From an uncultured Spirochaetota bacterium (lineage in GTDB: Bacteria > Spirochaetota > Spirochaetia > Treponematales > Rectinemataceae), in assembly GCA_903821875.1 (NCBI GenBank), contig CAIJMU010000109.1, positions 1 to 39,109 of the forward strand: 39,109 bases of DNA, given 5' to 3'. Positions 23,570-32,362 of this stretch are shown here, piece by piece. The translations under genes were made by a program, and so were the position numbers. The notes below the pieces were generated by a model, which searched no databases, had not been told where the DNA came from, and was given only the letters and a program-made list of their open reading frames with translations. Positions within the stretch are counted from its first letter, which is position 1. Every line of letters starts with the position of its first letter.

Positions 23570-24262
23570 TCATCGCGGTCGGAGGGCCCGGAGGCCCTCC
23601 TCGTTTCTGATAAGGATGCTCCGCCCCCTGACTTCGATGAGCTTTCGTGATTCAAGTTCCCCGAGTTCTCGGGACAGGCTTGGCCGGGCAACGCCAAAGA
23701 CTGCCGAAAGCCGCTCCTTGGAGGTCTGGAGGCGGACCTCGAGGCCCTCGGGCTTCCGCTGCGCACTCCGGAGAAGCCAGTCAGCGAGTCGCTCGCGGAG
23801 GGTCGCGAAGGAGAGGTTTCGGTACTTGTCGGCAAGAAAGGCCAGTCGCTGGCCCATGTCGAAGAGGAGGGCCTCGAGGAGGACCGGAAACTCTCCGCAG
23901 AGCGAAAGCAGGAGGGCCCGCGGGAGTACCACAACGCGGAGCGTCGAGTTCGCGACCAAGGTTACCGGGAGCCGCGATCCCGGAGAAAAGAGGACCGCAG
24001 TAGCCACTGCCTGGCCTGCTCCGAGGTTCTCGACTACCACGCTCTTGCCCTCGGCGCTCACCATGTCTGCGCTCGCGTCCCCCTCGAGGATGATCCTGAG
24101 ATCGACATAGGCGCAGCCGGCGAGGAGCACGACCCGGCCCGCGGCGAATTCGTGGATGGCCGCAGCGCTTCCCTCGAGGGCCCGGGCGAGCTCCCGGGCG
24201 TCGACGCCCTTGAAGAGATCAGCACTCGCAAGCATCGCCAGGTCACGGTCCTCGATCCTCAT
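23570..24262 (-). CDS. Crp/Fnr-family transcription regulator
   Basis: 230 aa. The N-terminal part is a cyclic-nucleotide-binding-like beta roll (ALEGSAAAIHEFAAGRVVLL, IILEGDASADMVSAEGK) and the end is a winged helix with LQTSKERLSAVFGVARPSLS, where ARPSLSRELGELE is the recognition helix. The Arg and Ser that contact cAMP phosphate in Crp (R-S-A-T) are not seen, and there are no Fnr-type cysteine clusters, so the ligand is unknown. The ATG overlaps the TPR-lipoprotein stop, and moxR follows 30 bases later. It may regulate this chain; that is inference from position. Confidence 0.9.
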   Translation of the reverse strand: MRIEDRDLAMLASADLFKGVDARELARALEGSAAAIHEFAAGRVVLLAGCAYVDLRIILEGDASADMVSAEGKSVVVENLGAGQAVATAVLFSPGSRLPVTLVANSTLRVVVLPRALLLSLCGEFPVLLEALLFDMGQRLAFLADKYRNLSFATLRERLADWLLRSAQRKPEGLEVRLQTSKERLSAVFGVARPSLSRELGELESRKLIEVRGRSILIRNEEGLRALRPR

Positions 24263-25236
24263 TGCGCCCCCTTGCCACCCGGCCCCGCATCGATGCCCGA
24301 GGGCCTGTCCCCTGCGACCTCCACGAGGCCCTTGGCCGCAAGGGCCTTGACTACAGCAGTGCGCTCGAGGAGGTGGGCCTCGGAGAGGAGGGCCGAAGCC
24401 TGTTCCTTGTCGGCAAAGCCCGCTTCGAGGGCCTTCGAGAGGGCCTCGAGCCCACCCTTGCCGTCATCGGCGAGGGTCAGCCGGACCTTCGCCGCCGCGA
24501 ACCAGGCCGAGGCCCGCTTCGGGTCTGCCTTCACGCATTCGGAGAGGGCTTCGAGGGCCTTGGCATAGGCGCCTGACTTGAGGTAAAGCCCTGCCAGAAG
24601 TTCCCAATTACCCGCATCCATCCTGCCGGTGGCCTTGAGGGTCTCCCAGGCGGATATCGCCTCCGGGACCTTGCCGGCGGCCCCGAGGGCCCGCGCGCCG
24701 AGGCCCAGGAGCTCCGGGTCGTCGGGTTTGGACAGGAGAAGGGGGGCAAGCCTTTCGGCCGCTTCGGCCGGCTTTCCGGAGTCGAGAAGGAGGACTGCGG
24801 AGTTGTATACGACGTCGGCCGCAAAGTGGTCCTGGGCGTAGGCCAGTTCATAGGTCTCCGTCGCCAGAGCGGCCTGCCCCGCCTTCCAGAGCGCGTAGGC
24901 CTTGATGGAAAGGAAGCGTACGTTGCCGGGGTTCCTGGCCAAAAGCTCGTCGGCCAGACCGATCGCGCGGTCATAGCTTCCGGCTTCGACGAGGGCACGG
25001 GAGGCATTGTAGGAAGCGGCGACCAGGGTCGGGTCCAGCGAGATGGCACGGTCGTAGGCCTTGCCCGCCTCCGCCCATTTCTGCGCCGCCAGATAGGCAT
25101 TTCCCACGCCATACCACTCCAGCGCCAGGTCCCTGCGGTCGGGAACCGTGGCGCAGGAACCCACCATCATCATAATTGCGATATTTGCAACTATGACGAA
25201 TAAGGCAGGGGCAGGACGGCGCCGTCCGGCTCTCAT
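24259..25236 (-). CDS. TPR-repeat lipoprotein
   Basis: 325 aa from ATG 25236. A hydrophobic leader ([20 protein letters not shown]) ends in a lipobox, Val-Gly-Ser-Cys, so it is probably lipid-anchored. About six tetratricopeptide-like units follow, for example [60 protein letters not shown], and [20 protein letters not shown]. The tail (about 295-325) is glycine-rich. The start codon overlaps the stop of the uracil phosphoribosyltransferase gene and the stop overlaps the Crp-type gene, so translation is coupled on both sides. TPR lipoproteins are scaffolds; the partner is not shown. Confidence 0.85.
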   Translation of the reverse strand: MRAGRRRPAPALFVIVANIAIMMMVGSCATVPDRRDLALEWYGVGNAYLAAQKWAEAGKAYDRAISLDPTLVAASYNASRALVEAGSYDRAIGLADELLARNPGNVRFLSIKAYALWKAGQAALATETYELAYAQDHFAADVVYNSAVLLLDSGKPAEAAERLAPLLLSKPDDPELLGLGARALGAAGKVPEAISAWETLKATGRMDAGNWELLAGLYLKSGAYAKALEALSECVKADPKRASAWFAAAKVRLTLADDGKGGLEALSKALEAGFADKEQASALLSEAHLLERTAVVKALAAKGLVEVAGDRPSGIDAGPGGKGAQ

Positions 25237-26315
25237 CGCCTGAGCACCGTCTCCTCGATCGTCCGTATCTGGGAGCGGTAGAGGTCGGCTATGTTGGCAC
25301 CGTAGTCGGCGATGAGCTGGAGCATGTCCCTCGAGCGGGTCTCCCCGTCCCTGCCGTTGATGCGGTCGCCGGCGTCCCCGAGCCCTGGAAGTATGTAGGC
25401 CCTGTCGTTGAGGACGGGATCCATCCACAGGGTGTGGACAGTGGTGTTCTCGATGGCACGCACGATGCGAAGGGCACCCTTGAGCGCCGAGATCACGTTG
25501 AGGAAGCGCACCGATTTCGGCTTCACGCCCTGGTCGAGGAGATACTTCACCACGGTGACGAGGCTGCCCCCGGTCGCGTTCATCGGGTCGGCGAAGACAA
25601 GGTCCTTTCCGTCCAGCTCCTCGAGGCTGAAGTAGGAACGGCCGAGGTCGAGGATGTATTCCATGTCGTACTCGCTCTTGGAATCGTCGCGCTTGATCCG
25701 GAACAGGGCGAAGGGGGTCACATGCCGCTGCGACGAGTACTCCTCGATCTCCTTCGACAGGATCATCGAGGGCAGGAGGGCACCGCGCAGCATCACGCAC
25801 ATCACCGTGTCCTTGACCTGCTCATCGACGTCGGGGATCTTGTGGACAGCGTAGTTCTGCACCGGTATGTCCACCGGAGTCTTCACAATTAGATGATTTT
25901 TGCGGGGACCGGCTCCGGAGCCGGAAGCCCCTGCGCCGGCGAAGGCCTGGTTGAACAGGAGTTCGAAGGCACGCTGGACATAGTAGGTGAACTCGGCGCG
26001 CTCCGTCTTCAGGTCCCTGAGCTTGGCTATGAGCCGGCTGACCTCGCCGTGGTTCTCCTGCGGCGTCACGAAGGAGTAGACCTGGATCCTGGGTTCCTTC
26101 GCACAGATCTCCTGCATCACCGTGCCCATGACGCTGTATTGTTCGATGAGCTTGGTTTCCTCCCGCTGCCTGACCCCTGGGTCGGACCCGTGCGAGAGGA
26201 TGTTGAAGCTGACCATGGCCTGGCGGTACAGGTCGTCCATTCGGGAGAGGATCTCCTTGTCAGAGGGAGTAAGGTAGCCATCGAGGTCCTCGGCCTTGAG
26301 GATCACCTTGCTCAT
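25233..26315 (-). CDS. upp: Uracil phosphoribosyltransferase with long N-terminal extension
   Basis: 360 aa, against about 210 for normal Upp. The C-terminal part (about 140-360) carries the family motifs: the PRPP loop [12 protein letters not shown] (about 241-251) and [18 protein letters not shown]. The first about 125 residues ([20 protein letters not shown] onward) are helical and charged and I do not recognise them; a Gly/Ala/Ser stretch (about 125-137) joins the two parts. The enzyme makes UMP from uracil and PRPP. The start overlaps pduL, and a TPR lipoprotein gene overlaps the end. The extension may bind a regulator or partner; that is speculation. Confidence 0.88.
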   Translation of the reverse strand: MSKVILKAEDLDGYLTPSDKEILSRMDDLYRQAMVSFNILSHGSDPGVRQREETKLIEQYSVMGTVMQEICAKEPRIQVYSFVTPQENHGEVSRLIAKLRDLKTERAEFTYYVQRAFELLFNQAFAGAGASGSGAGPRKNHLIVKTPVDIPVQNYAVHKIPDVDEQVKDTVMCVMLRGALLPSMILSKEIEEYSSQRHVTPFALFRIKRDDSKSEYDMEYILDLGRSYFSLEELDGKDLVFADPMNATGGSLVTVVKYLLDQGVKPKSVRFLNVISALKGALRIVRAIENTTVHTLWMDPVLNDRAYILPGLGDAGDRINGRDGETRSRDMLQLIADYGANIADLYRSQIRTIEETVLRR

Positions 26316-26950
26316 TTCAACGCCGCCTGGCCTTCGTTCGCCGTGCCGTCTTTCGTCTGGCGGAGCACCTCGCCCATCGTGCCGTTGCCAATGCCAACGG
26401 CGTTTCCCTCGTCGAAGTCGAGGTGGCATTCGAGAGCGTAGGTCGCATGCACCCGGCACACCACATTCTCGAAGACCGCAGAACGCTCGCCGCCAACGCG
26501 GATGGAAACAAGCTCCTTGTCTGCTACGCCGAAGCGAAGGGCTGCAGCTGGGTCGAAGTGGATGTGCCGCTTGGCGATGATGAGACCCTTGTCCTTTTTC
26601 ACGCTGCCTGCGGGACCGATTATCTCCATTCCCATAGAGCCCTCGAGCTGGCCCGACTCGCGGGTCGGACAGCCGGGAACGCCGAGCTTGAACACGTCGG
26701 AGGCAAGGATCTCGCACTGGGTTTCCTTGCGCTCAGGCCCCAGGATCCGGACAGCCTCAAACATACCCTTCGGGCCCTTGATCGTGACAGTTTCGTCGCA
26801 GGCGAACTGTCCGGGCTGCTTCAGGTCCTTGGTCTTGGTAAGCTGGTGGCCCGCGCCGAAAAGGGCATCAAGATCCTCGCGCGATACATGGATATGGCGG
26901 TTCGAGAGATTCACAACTACTTTGCTTTCGGAGCCCCGTGATTCAGGCAT
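26312..26950 (-). CDS. pduL: PduL-type phosphate acyltransferase (phosphotransacylase)
   Basis: 212 aa from ATG 26950, with AGGAGG 5 bases upstream. PduL proteins carry two His-x-His motifs; here they are [20 protein letters not shown] (RHIH at residues 18-21) and [18 protein letters not shown] (RHIH at 128-131). The zinc-binding histidines and the [11 protein letters not shown] and SVRIGGERS-type stretches fit the family. It exchanges CoA and phosphate on acyl groups, giving acetyl phosphate or propionyl phosphate, and is unrelated to Pta. No microcompartment genes are nearby and no N-terminal encapsulation peptide is visible, so a cytoplasmic acetate-forming role is likely. It opens the long pduL to Smr chain. 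A promoter-like pair is at 26975-27003. Confidence 0.93.
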   Translation of the reverse strand: MPESRGSESKVVVNLSNRHIHVSREDLDALFGAGHQLTKTKDLKQPGQFACDETVTIKGPKGMFEAVRILGPERKETQCEILASDVFKLGVPGCPTRESGQLEGSMGMEIIGPAGSVKKDKGLIIAKRHIHFDPAAALRFGVADKELVSIRVGGERSAVFENVVCRVHATYALECHLDFDEGNAVGIGNGTMGEVLRQTKDGTANEGQAALK

Positions 26951-26974
26951 GGCATCCTCCTCGTGGTGTGCGTC

Positions 26975-27003
26975 AGAGTAGTCCGGAGGCCGAAGGGGGT
27001 CAA
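26975..27003 (-). promoter_or_regulatory. Likely promoter of the pduL to Smr gene chain
   Basis: On the minus strand TTGACC (27003-26998), 17 bases, and TACTCT (26980-26975). The -35 is close to consensus and the -10 is weak. It lies in the 75-base gap after the HAD gene, about 25 bases before ATG 26950. Confidence 0.45.
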
Positions 27004-27025
27004 CGGGGCTGTGATGCGATCAGGG

Positions 27026-27691
27026 CTAGAAAAGGGAAAGCTGGTCTGCCTCGTTCTTGAAGGCCTCGAGAAGGCCAGGCAATTCGATGAGGCTGTGGAT
27101 GGTCGGAATGGATTCCTCGCCATAGCGGCCGAACTCGTCGAAAAGGAGGCCATGGCCACCTGCCTCGACGAATCCACGGACATTTTTCGGCACGTCATCG
27201 ATGAGGAGGCTTTCGGCAGGGGCGGTGCCGCAGTCGGACAGGACGCGTGTGATCGCATCGGCATGCGGTTTGCCCTTGAGGGCGATATAGCGGATGTCAT
27301 AAATTCGCTCGAAGAGGTCCGAGACCCCGAGCTTGGCAAGGACCCGCTGGGCGTGCTCCATCGGGGAGTTGGTGAAAATCACCTTGGGCAGGTCGATGGA
27401 CTCAAGGAGCAATCTGAGGGCAGGATCGTGCTTGATGACCGACTCCTCACCCACTGGATGAACTGCCGTGAACCAGGCTTCGGGATCTGAGAACTGGTGC
27501 TCGGTCATCAGCCACTCCAGGGTCGTGCCATAGCGCCGGGCGCGTTCCCGACGCATCTCGGCTGCTTCCGGAACGCCAAGGCCCAGGAGCCGCGCGACAA
27601 AGTGGTTCATGCGATGAAGAATGTCGCGTTCCATGCCGACGGTATCGGAGTAGAGCGTGTTGTCAAGGTCGAAGAGCACGATGCGAAGCAT
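27026..27691 (-). CDS. HAD-family hydrolase, pyrimidine 5'-nucleotidase type
   Basis: 221 aa from ATG 27691. The HAD motifs are all present: FDLDNTLY (nucleophile Asp8 and acid/base Asp10), a Ser/Thr strand in VIFTNSPMEHA, the Lys of ALKGKPHADAI, and the acidic pair in LLIDDVPKNVRGF. The early Leu-Tyr-Ser-Asp and HRMNHFVARLLGL cap helices resemble the SDT1/ Phm8-type pyrimidine 5'-nucleotidases. Substrate and direction in metabolism cannot be settled from sequence. No SD is seen before the ATG. The 74 bases upstream (27692-27765) contain short CAGC/GCTG inverted repeats but no promoter I can name. Confidence 0.88.
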   Translation of the reverse strand: MLRIVLFDLDNTLYSDTVGMERDILHRMNHFVARLLGLGVPEAAEMRRERARRYGTTLEWLMTEHQFSDPEAWFTAVHPVGEESVIKHDPALRLLLESIDLPKVIFTNSPMEHAQRVLAKLGVSDLFERIYDIRYIALKGKPHADAITRVLSDCGTAPAESLLIDDVPKNVRGFVEAGGHGLLFDEFGRYGEESIPTIHSLIELPGLLEAFKNEADQLSLF

Positions 27692-27765
27692 GGATGGAGG
27701 ATCGCATGGACCTGCCCAGGCATTCAATGCGCAGGCCGGCAGCCGGCTGCTGGCAGCTGCCCAGG

Positions 27766-28539
27766 CTAGGGCAACCAGGTTACCAGGAGGTCACGATAGC
27801 CCAGGGCATTCAGCCGCGACCTGAGTTCAGCCAACTCGGGGGAGGGGACCGAGGCGAGCACGATGCGCCTGTAGGCGCCCGCGACTTCGATGGCAGCCTG
27901 GATGCCCGAAAGCCTCAGACGCTCGAGCGTAGCCTCGGCATTCTTCGCATCGCGATAACTGGCTACCTGAACCCGGCAGTACCCTGCCTTGGTCACTCCG
28001 CCACTGCCTTGGCTCTGCTCAGGTGGCTGGGGTGCTCCGAAGGCAGCAGCATCCGCCGGAGAAAGCACGACACAACTTACCCAGCCCGTGCCTTCGGAAA
28101 TGAGGCCGACGAGCCGCGCGGCAGCCTCCGAGAGGTCGATGACGCGGTCTCCGACAAAGGGGCCGCGGTCATTGACCCGGACGACGGCGCTGGCGCCAGT
28201 GGAGCGGGCTGTCACGCGGAGCAGGGTTCCAAAGGGCAGGCTACGGTGAGCTGCCGTGAGGCCCGCCCTGTCGAAGAGTTCGCCGCTTGCAGTGGGCCTC
28301 CCATGAAAATCGATTCCATACCAGCTCGCCCTGCCCTCGAAGGAAAAACCCGAAGCGACCGGCTGCGCCTCGGGCACGCTTTTCGTGGTAGCCAGCGGCG
28401 TTTGCCCAGTAGGCGCCGGAGGCGTTTGTCCAGTGGTCGCCGGAGGCGACTCTGGAAGTGGCGCTTGCTGCGCTGTGAGGGAAAAGGAAGCCAGAACGCA
28501 CAGCATTAGGACTGCTACCGACAAGCCCACCTTCGTCAT
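27766..28539 (-). CDS. rlpA: RlpA-like septal ring lytic transglycosylase (DPBB plus SPOR)
   Basis: 257 aa. A signal peptide (LSVAVLMLCVLASFSLTAQQ) is followed by a Pro/Thr/Gln linker with a repeated TGQTP unit (about residues 30-55). The double-psi beta-barrel begins at FEGRASWYGIDFHGRPTASG, with FDRAGLTAAHRSLPFGTLLRV, and VRVNDRGPFVGDRVIDLS as the catalytic core. A SPOR domain ends the protein (GYCRVQVASYRDAKNAEATL). RlpA binds denuded peptidoglycan and cuts glycan strands at the division site. The aminotransferase stop is overlapped by its start (ATGA). The catalytic Asp is likely the one in NDRGPF. Confidence 0.92.
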   Translation of the reverse strand: MTKVGLSVAVLMLCVLASFSLTAQQAPLPESPPATTGQTPPAPTGQTPLATTKSVPEAQPVASGFSFEGRASWYGIDFHGRPTASGELFDRAGLTAAHRSLPFGTLLRVTARSTGASAVVRVNDRGPFVGDRVIDLSEAAARLVGLISEGTGWVSCVVLSPADAAAFGAPQPPEQSQGSGGVTKAGYCRVQVASYRDAKNAEATLERLRLSGIQAAIEVAGAYRRIVLASVPSPELAELRSRLNALGYRDLLVTWLP

Positions 28540-29831
28540 GACGTGGCCTCCAGAACGCGGGCTGCCGCCAGGATGGCGGTATAGAGTTCGTCGATGTGCT
28601 CGGCCTCGACTGCCGAGAAGGCAACACGGAGATGCTTCTCCCCGATCGCTATCGTCCCGATTCCCTCGTCCAGCAAGCTCAGCCTGAGCGTCTCTGCAGA
28701 GATACCCCTACACTCGAAGCTCATGAAATAGCCGGAGTTGAAGGGGAGGGGCGACAGCGAGGCGGGCAGCGCGGCCTTCGCGAGGAAGTCGCGCACCCTT
28801 CGGTAGCGCTCTGCCAGGAGTTCCCGGTAGTGGGCCTTCTGGGCCTCGTAGCCGGGCGCCGTCAAGGCCTTCAGGAAAATTGCCTGCCCGGGGCGGGTCG
28901 AGTTGGACACCGAAGAACGGATGACGCCCATCAACTTCTTCTCGAGGGCCTCGGCCTGGGCTGCCGACAGTCCCTTGCCCGCGAAGGTCACGAAGCCCAC
29001 GCGGAAACCCCAGACATAGTCCTCCTTGGTCGGGCCGTCGGCCTTGGCTACCAGGACGCGTTCGTGGGCGTCCGCCAGCCTCCCGAACATGGACTCGGCG
29101 AGGATACCCTCCTCATAGGCGAGGCCGAAGTACGCGTCGTCACAGACCACCAGGATGTCGGCCCCCGATTCGGCCACCCGGAGGATCGCTGCCTCTAGTC
29201 CGGCAGCCTCCTCGAGGGTCGGCGAATAGCCCGTGGGATTGTTGGGAAAGTTCAGTATTGCGATGGCTTTCCCGGCCTTCGCCGCGGCTTCGCCCAGAGC
29301 GTCCTCAAAACCCCTCACGTTGAAACCGGCTCCCTCGAAGATCGGATAGGTCAGTCCCTTCGCAGTCTTCCGCTCCTCCACGATAAGGCGGTAATTGGGC
29401 CAATGCAGGTCGGGAACCACGACCGCTTCGCCTGAGTCGAGGAAGAGGTCCGAGATGTAGGACACCGCGGCGGTCAGGCCTGGCACGACAACCGGCAGCG
29501 ACGAGGTCTTTCCCGCAAAGGAAGGGTTCTTCCTGTAGAGCGCTTCCTTCCAGACGGCGCGGAGCGCAGGCAGGCCTGCCGTGCTGGCGTAGGCTACCGC
29601 GTCTACGGGCGTGAGAGCGGGCATCGCCTGACGTACCGCATCGAGGATCATGGGTTCGCCCTTGTCGTAGGCCATGCCGATGGTCGCGTTGAAGCGTGTG
29701 GCGCGCTTGTCAGCCTCCGCGCTCTGGGACAAGAGGCCCTTCGGAAAATACATGCGCCGCCCGAGGGGCGAGAGGAGGCGGCCGGCCGCGGAGCCCTCGA
29801 GGATCGCATTGAGTTCTTCTGCCAGTGTCAT
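28536..29831 (-). CDS. PLP-dependent aminotransferase, class I/II (aspartate/aromatic type)
   Basis: 431 aa. The fold-type I features are present: AILNFPNNPTGY, the VCDDAYFGL pair, and TKEDYVWGFRVGF where the Lys in the Thr-Lys-Glu-Asp segment is the expected Schiff base. A C-terminal Arg (about in HLRVAFSAVE) would bind the substrate carboxylate. The N-terminal FNATIGMAYDKGEPM has the Asn-Ala-Thr-Ile-Gly seen in a distinct group of spirochaete and clostridial aspartate-type transaminases. The amino donor is not decided by sequence. A strong TTGACA promoter box lies upstream at 29885-29890, and rlpA begins in its stop codon. Confidence 0.9.
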   Translation of the reverse strand: MTLAEELNAILEGSAAGRLLSPLGRRMYFPKGLLSQSAEADKRATRFNATIGMAYDKGEPMILDAVRQAMPALTPVDAVAYASTAGLPALRAVWKEALYRKNPSFAGKTSSLPVVVPGLTAAVSYISDLFLDSGEAVVVPDLHWPNYRLIVEERKTAKGLTYPIFEGAGFNVRGFEDALGEAAAKAGKAIAILNFPNNPTGYSPTLEEAAGLEAAILRVAESGADILVVCDDAYFGLAYEEGILAESMFGRLADAHERVLVAKADGPTKEDYVWGFRVGFVTFAGKGLSAAQAEALEKKLMGVIRSSVSNSTRPGQAIFLKALTAPGYEAQKAHYRELLAERYRRVRDFLAKAALPASLSPLPFNSGYFMSFECRGISAETLRLSLLDEGIGTIAIGEKHLRVAFSAVEAEHIDELYTAILAAARVLEATS

Positions 29832-29860
29832 CGTGGAACCCCGTAGTGAAGTGCTGCCTC

Positions 29861-29890
29861 ACGGTAGCGGGGCGCCCTTCCCCTTGTCAA
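29861..29890 (-). promoter_or_regulatory. Likely promoter of the aminotransferase-rlpA pair
   Basis: On the minus strand a perfect TTGACA (29890-29885), 18 bases, then TACCGT (29866-29861), 30 bases before the ATG. The -35 is consensus and the -10 poor. It sits in the 245-base divergent gap to the gamma-carbonic-anhydrase gene, which holds no other gene that I see. Confidence 0.45.
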
Positions 29891-30076
29891 TGAACTCCCG
29901 GATAACGCCGGCCCGACCCCTCCATGTCGAGGACACAGCGATGTCGGGCACCGATCCCGGGGCTTTGGCCCCACAAGACGCAGTGAACCCAGCCTCGCCG
30001 CCCTGGACGAGAGCTGACAGGAAAGCACTTGCCCGAAGCCCCCGGAAGCGTCACACTCGCGGCCCGGAGGAATCGC

Positions 30077-30607
30077 ATGACCCATTCGTTCAAGGGCGCT
30101 GCCCCTACCCTGCACGCTACGGTGTTCATCGCCTGGAACGCCGAGGTCGCAGGTAGCGTCAGCGTAGCCGAAGGAGCCTCGGTCTGGTACGGAGCCGTCG
30201 TCCGCGGCGACATGGCGCCCATCACGATCGGCAGGGACTCCAACATCCAGGACTGCGCAGTCCTCCATACTGTCGAAGGTGGTCCCTGCGTCGTCGGGGA
30301 TGGCGTAACCGTCGGGCATGGAGCCATCGTCCATGCCTGCACTGTCGGCAACCACAGCCTCATCGGAATGGGTGCGATCCTCCTCGATGGCGCGGTCATC
30401 GGCGAGGAATCCATCGTCGGCGCCGGGGCCCTCGTAACCCAGGGAAAGAAGTTCCCGCCCAGGTCGATGATCCTGGGCAGCCCCGCCAAGGTCGTCCGCA
30501 GCCTGACCGAAGACGAGATCGCAAGCCTTCGCGAGCACGCCATTCATTATGCCGAGCTCGCTGCTGTTTCAAAGGCAGAGGGCGGGGGGATGGACCGGCA
30601 CAGCTGA
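30077..30607 (+). CDS. Gamma-carbonic-anhydrase-type hexapeptide-repeat protein
   Basis: 176 aa from ATG 30077 (MTHSFKGAAPTLHATVFIAW) with GGAGG 6 bases upstream; a longer frame starts earlier without one. The left-handed beta helix is shown by repeated Ile/Val/Gly hexapeptides. The metal ligands are the His of VLHTVEGG and the pair in VGHGAIVHACTVG. The family includes active gamma-carbonic anhydrases and many zinc proteins (YrdA, PaaY-like) with no known activity. The catalytic loop typical of Cam is short here, so activity is uncertain. It is followed by a small gene on the same strand. Confidence 0.93.
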   Translation: MTHSFKGAAPTLHATVFIAWNAEVAGSVSVAEGASVWYGAVVRGDMAPITIGRDSNIQDCAVLHTVEGGPCVVGDGVTVGHGAIVHACTVGNHSLIGMGAILLDGAVIGEESIVGAGALVTQGKKFPPRSMILGSPAKVVRSLTEDEIASLREHAIHYAELAAVSKAEGGGMDRHS

Positions 30608-30658
30608 GGTAAACTCCTCTGCGCAGCGCTCCGATACTCTAGGCCAAGGAGTACGCGC

Positions 30659-30853
30659 ATGAAACAGTTCGCCATACGGAGTGCTGGAGCGGAACCATCG
30701 GTCCTCGAGCTCATGTCCGAGACCGAAGGAGGCTTCTACGTGCGCATCACCCATCGGCACGACGAATGGGAGGATGTGCGCGAGGAGTTCCTGGCCAAGG
30801 AGCTCTTCGATACCTGCGTCAGGACGGGGTACATCGCCGAACTCTCGGCCTGA
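30659..30853 (+). CDS. Small conserved-looking protein, 64 aa
   Basis: ATG at 30659 has AAGGAG about 9 bases upstream. The peptide MKQFAIRSAGAEPSVLELMS continues with ETEGGFYVRITHRHDEWEDVR and ends in AELSA. It is acidic and beta-alpha in pattern, without membrane segment or signal peptide. I do not recognise a family. It follows the gamma-carbonic-anhydrase gene by 51 bases in the same direction, so the two may be co-transcribed. The 99 bases to the convergent crcB end hold no terminator I can support. Confidence 0.65.
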   Translation: MKQFAIRSAGAEPSVLELMSETEGGFYVRITHRHDEWEDVREEFLAKELFDTCVRTGYIAELSA

Positions 30854-30952
30854 GCTCCCCTCCGCCCTGTTCCCCTGAAGTCTGTGGCCTCCTCGCGGGG
30901 GCCCCATTGCGTGCCCGCTGAAGTGCTACAACCATGACCTTCAGTCTCGCCC

Positions 30953-31351
30953 CTAGGGCTTGAGCGACTCCGCAAGCCAGAAGCCCAGCACGACCAGGCC
31001 TATGCCAAGGACGTTTTCAAGACCGAACTGGATAAGCGACCGGCTCCAGTGATCGCGACGACCGAGTTCGAAGAGACCCCAGGCATAGGTCGAAAAGGTC
31101 GTCAGTCCACCGAGGAAGCCCGTCACGAGGAGGGGCCGGGCGCGAGCAGGGATCAGGCCGAAGTCGATGGCTCCTACCGTCAGGCCGATCAGGAAGCACC
31201 CGGCCAGGTTGACTGTCAGCGTCCCCCAGGGAAAGTCGCTTCCGAACAGGCGTATCGAGGCAAGGCCGATGGCATATCGTGCCATGGCTCCGACACCTCC
31301 ACCGGTGAAAACGAGGACGAAATCGCCGAGCACTGTGGACGCCCTGCTCAT
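30953..31351 (-). CDS. crcB: Fluoride ion channel CrcB/Fluc
   Basis: 132 aa from ATG 31351, which overlaps the stop of the Fpg-type gene (ATGA). Four membrane segments are visible, and the Fluc motifs are GGGVGAMARYAIG, FPWGTLTVNLAGCFLIG (the Asn of the pore), and the central sodium-site GFLGGLTTFSTYAW. The protein works as a dual-topology dimer that lets fluoride leave the cell. No fluoride riboswitch is apparent upstream, since the gene lies inside an operon. Confidence 0.96.
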   Translation of the reverse strand: MSRASTVLGDFVLVFTGGGVGAMARYAIGLASIRLFGSDFPWGTLTVNLAGCFLIGLTVGAIDFGLIPARARPLLVTGFLGGLTTFSTYAWGLFELGRRDHWSRSLIQFGLENVLGIGLVVLGFWLAESLKP

Positions 31352-32229
31352 GATCGCTCCTCCCTGGGTGGGTCCGCCTTCGGAGCTGCAGGCAGCTTGT
31401 TCCAGTCGAGGCCCCGTCCCGTCCTGTCTCTCTGGCACTGTGGGCAGAAGAAGGAGTCAAAGCCAAGGACGCCCGCCTTGCGTATGGTCCCCCCGCAGCG
31501 CGGGCAGGCCTCCCCTCCCCTGTTCCTCACCCTCATGTGTCCCCGCACCTTCTCCTCTGTAGGCCGCTCAGCTTTTTCCACCTCCTCGGTGCCCCAGGCG
31601 ATGACAGAGCCAATTGCCTCGAACAGCATGCGCCTTTCAGCCTCCGTGAGCTTGCAGCAGGGAGTCTTGGGATGGATGCCTGCCTCGAAGAGGATTTCAT
31701 CGGCGTAGGCATTGCCGATGGCTGAAAGGATGCGCTGATCCATGATGAACACGCGAGCCTGGTTCCGCTTTCCCGCAATCAGCGAGGAAAAAAGCTCCCA
31801 GCTGAATTCGCGCGAGCATATATCGATGCCCTGGGTGAGGTAACCGGGAATGGATTCGAAACGCCCCTTGGGGCAGAGATAGACCCTTCCCATGTTCCTC
31901 TCGTCTCCATAGGACAGGCGCCACTCGGCGTCGAGTTCGAGGGTGAAAGCAGTATGCGCGAGCCGCTTCTCTCCGCGGGTGCCCAGGCGCAGCCTGCCAG
32001 CGAGCATGAGATGCATCACCAGGTCATGCCGCCCGAGCTCCAGGCGCAGGAAGGGACCATGGCGTTCGAAACCCTGGATCATCTGGCCCGCAAGCAAGCC
32101 CTTGAAATCGCCCTGTTCGAGGATGCGAAGGACTACAGGCTCGCTGACAGTAGCAGCCTCGACAATGCGGCCGATGAGCTTGGGGGCGAGCCGTTTCTGG
32201 ATGACCACGAGGTCGGGCAGTTCAGGCAT
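31348..32229 (-). CDS. Fpg/Nei-family DNA glycosylase
   Basis: 293 aa from ATG 32229, so that the second residue is the catalytic Pro of MPELPDLVV; a GTG at 32235 would displace it. The conserved Glu follows it, but the fifth position is Asp rather than the usual Glu. The helix-two-turn-helix (SAIGNAYADEILFEAGIHP) and the four-cysteine zinc finger (CPRCGG and CPQCQRDR) are intact. The enzyme family removes oxidised bases and cuts the DNA strand. It could be MutM/Fpg or a Nei-like member. A linker DPPREERS ends the protein. crcB starts inside its stop codon. Confidence 0.92.
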   Translation of the reverse strand: MPELPDLVVIQKRLAPKLIGRIVEAATVSEPVVLRILEQGDFKGLLAGQMIQGFERHGPFLRLELGRHDLVMHLMLAGRLRLGTRGEKRLAHTAFTLELDAEWRLSYGDERNMGRVYLCPKGRFESIPGYLTQGIDICSREFSWELFSSLIAGKRNQARVFIMDQRILSAIGNAYADEILFEAGIHPKTPCCKLTEAERRMLFEAIGSVIAWGTEEVEKAERPTEEKVRGHMRVRNRGGEACPRCGGTIRKAGVLGFDSFFCPQCQRDRTGRGLDWNKLPAAPKADPPREERS

Positions 32230-32298
32230 GGGCACAGTATCGCGGGGGCCACATCGGGAGGCAAGCTCCCGCAGGAGCGTGCTGCCGGGCGAAAGAGC

Positions 32299-32328
32299 AA
32301 AAAAAAAGCCGCCCCGTCAAGGGCGGCT
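32299..32328 (-). terminator. Intrinsic terminator after rpmB
   Basis: On the minus strand an 8-bp stem (AGCCGCCC, 32328-32321, with GGGCGGCT, 32314-32307), a 6-base loop and a run of nine T (32307-32299). It lies 35 bases after the rpmB stop at 32363. This is the clearest terminator in the window and separates rpmB from the Fpg-type gene. Confidence 0.92.
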
Positions 32329-32362
32329 CTCCACAATGTGGTACCTCGGCGCTGGTCGCGCT

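Noticed and set aside
28380-28460. Repeats in the RlpA linker as a mobile or regulatory repeat
   Set aside because: They encode Thr-Gly-Gln-Thr-Pro units of a normal low-complexity linker and differ at several bases.
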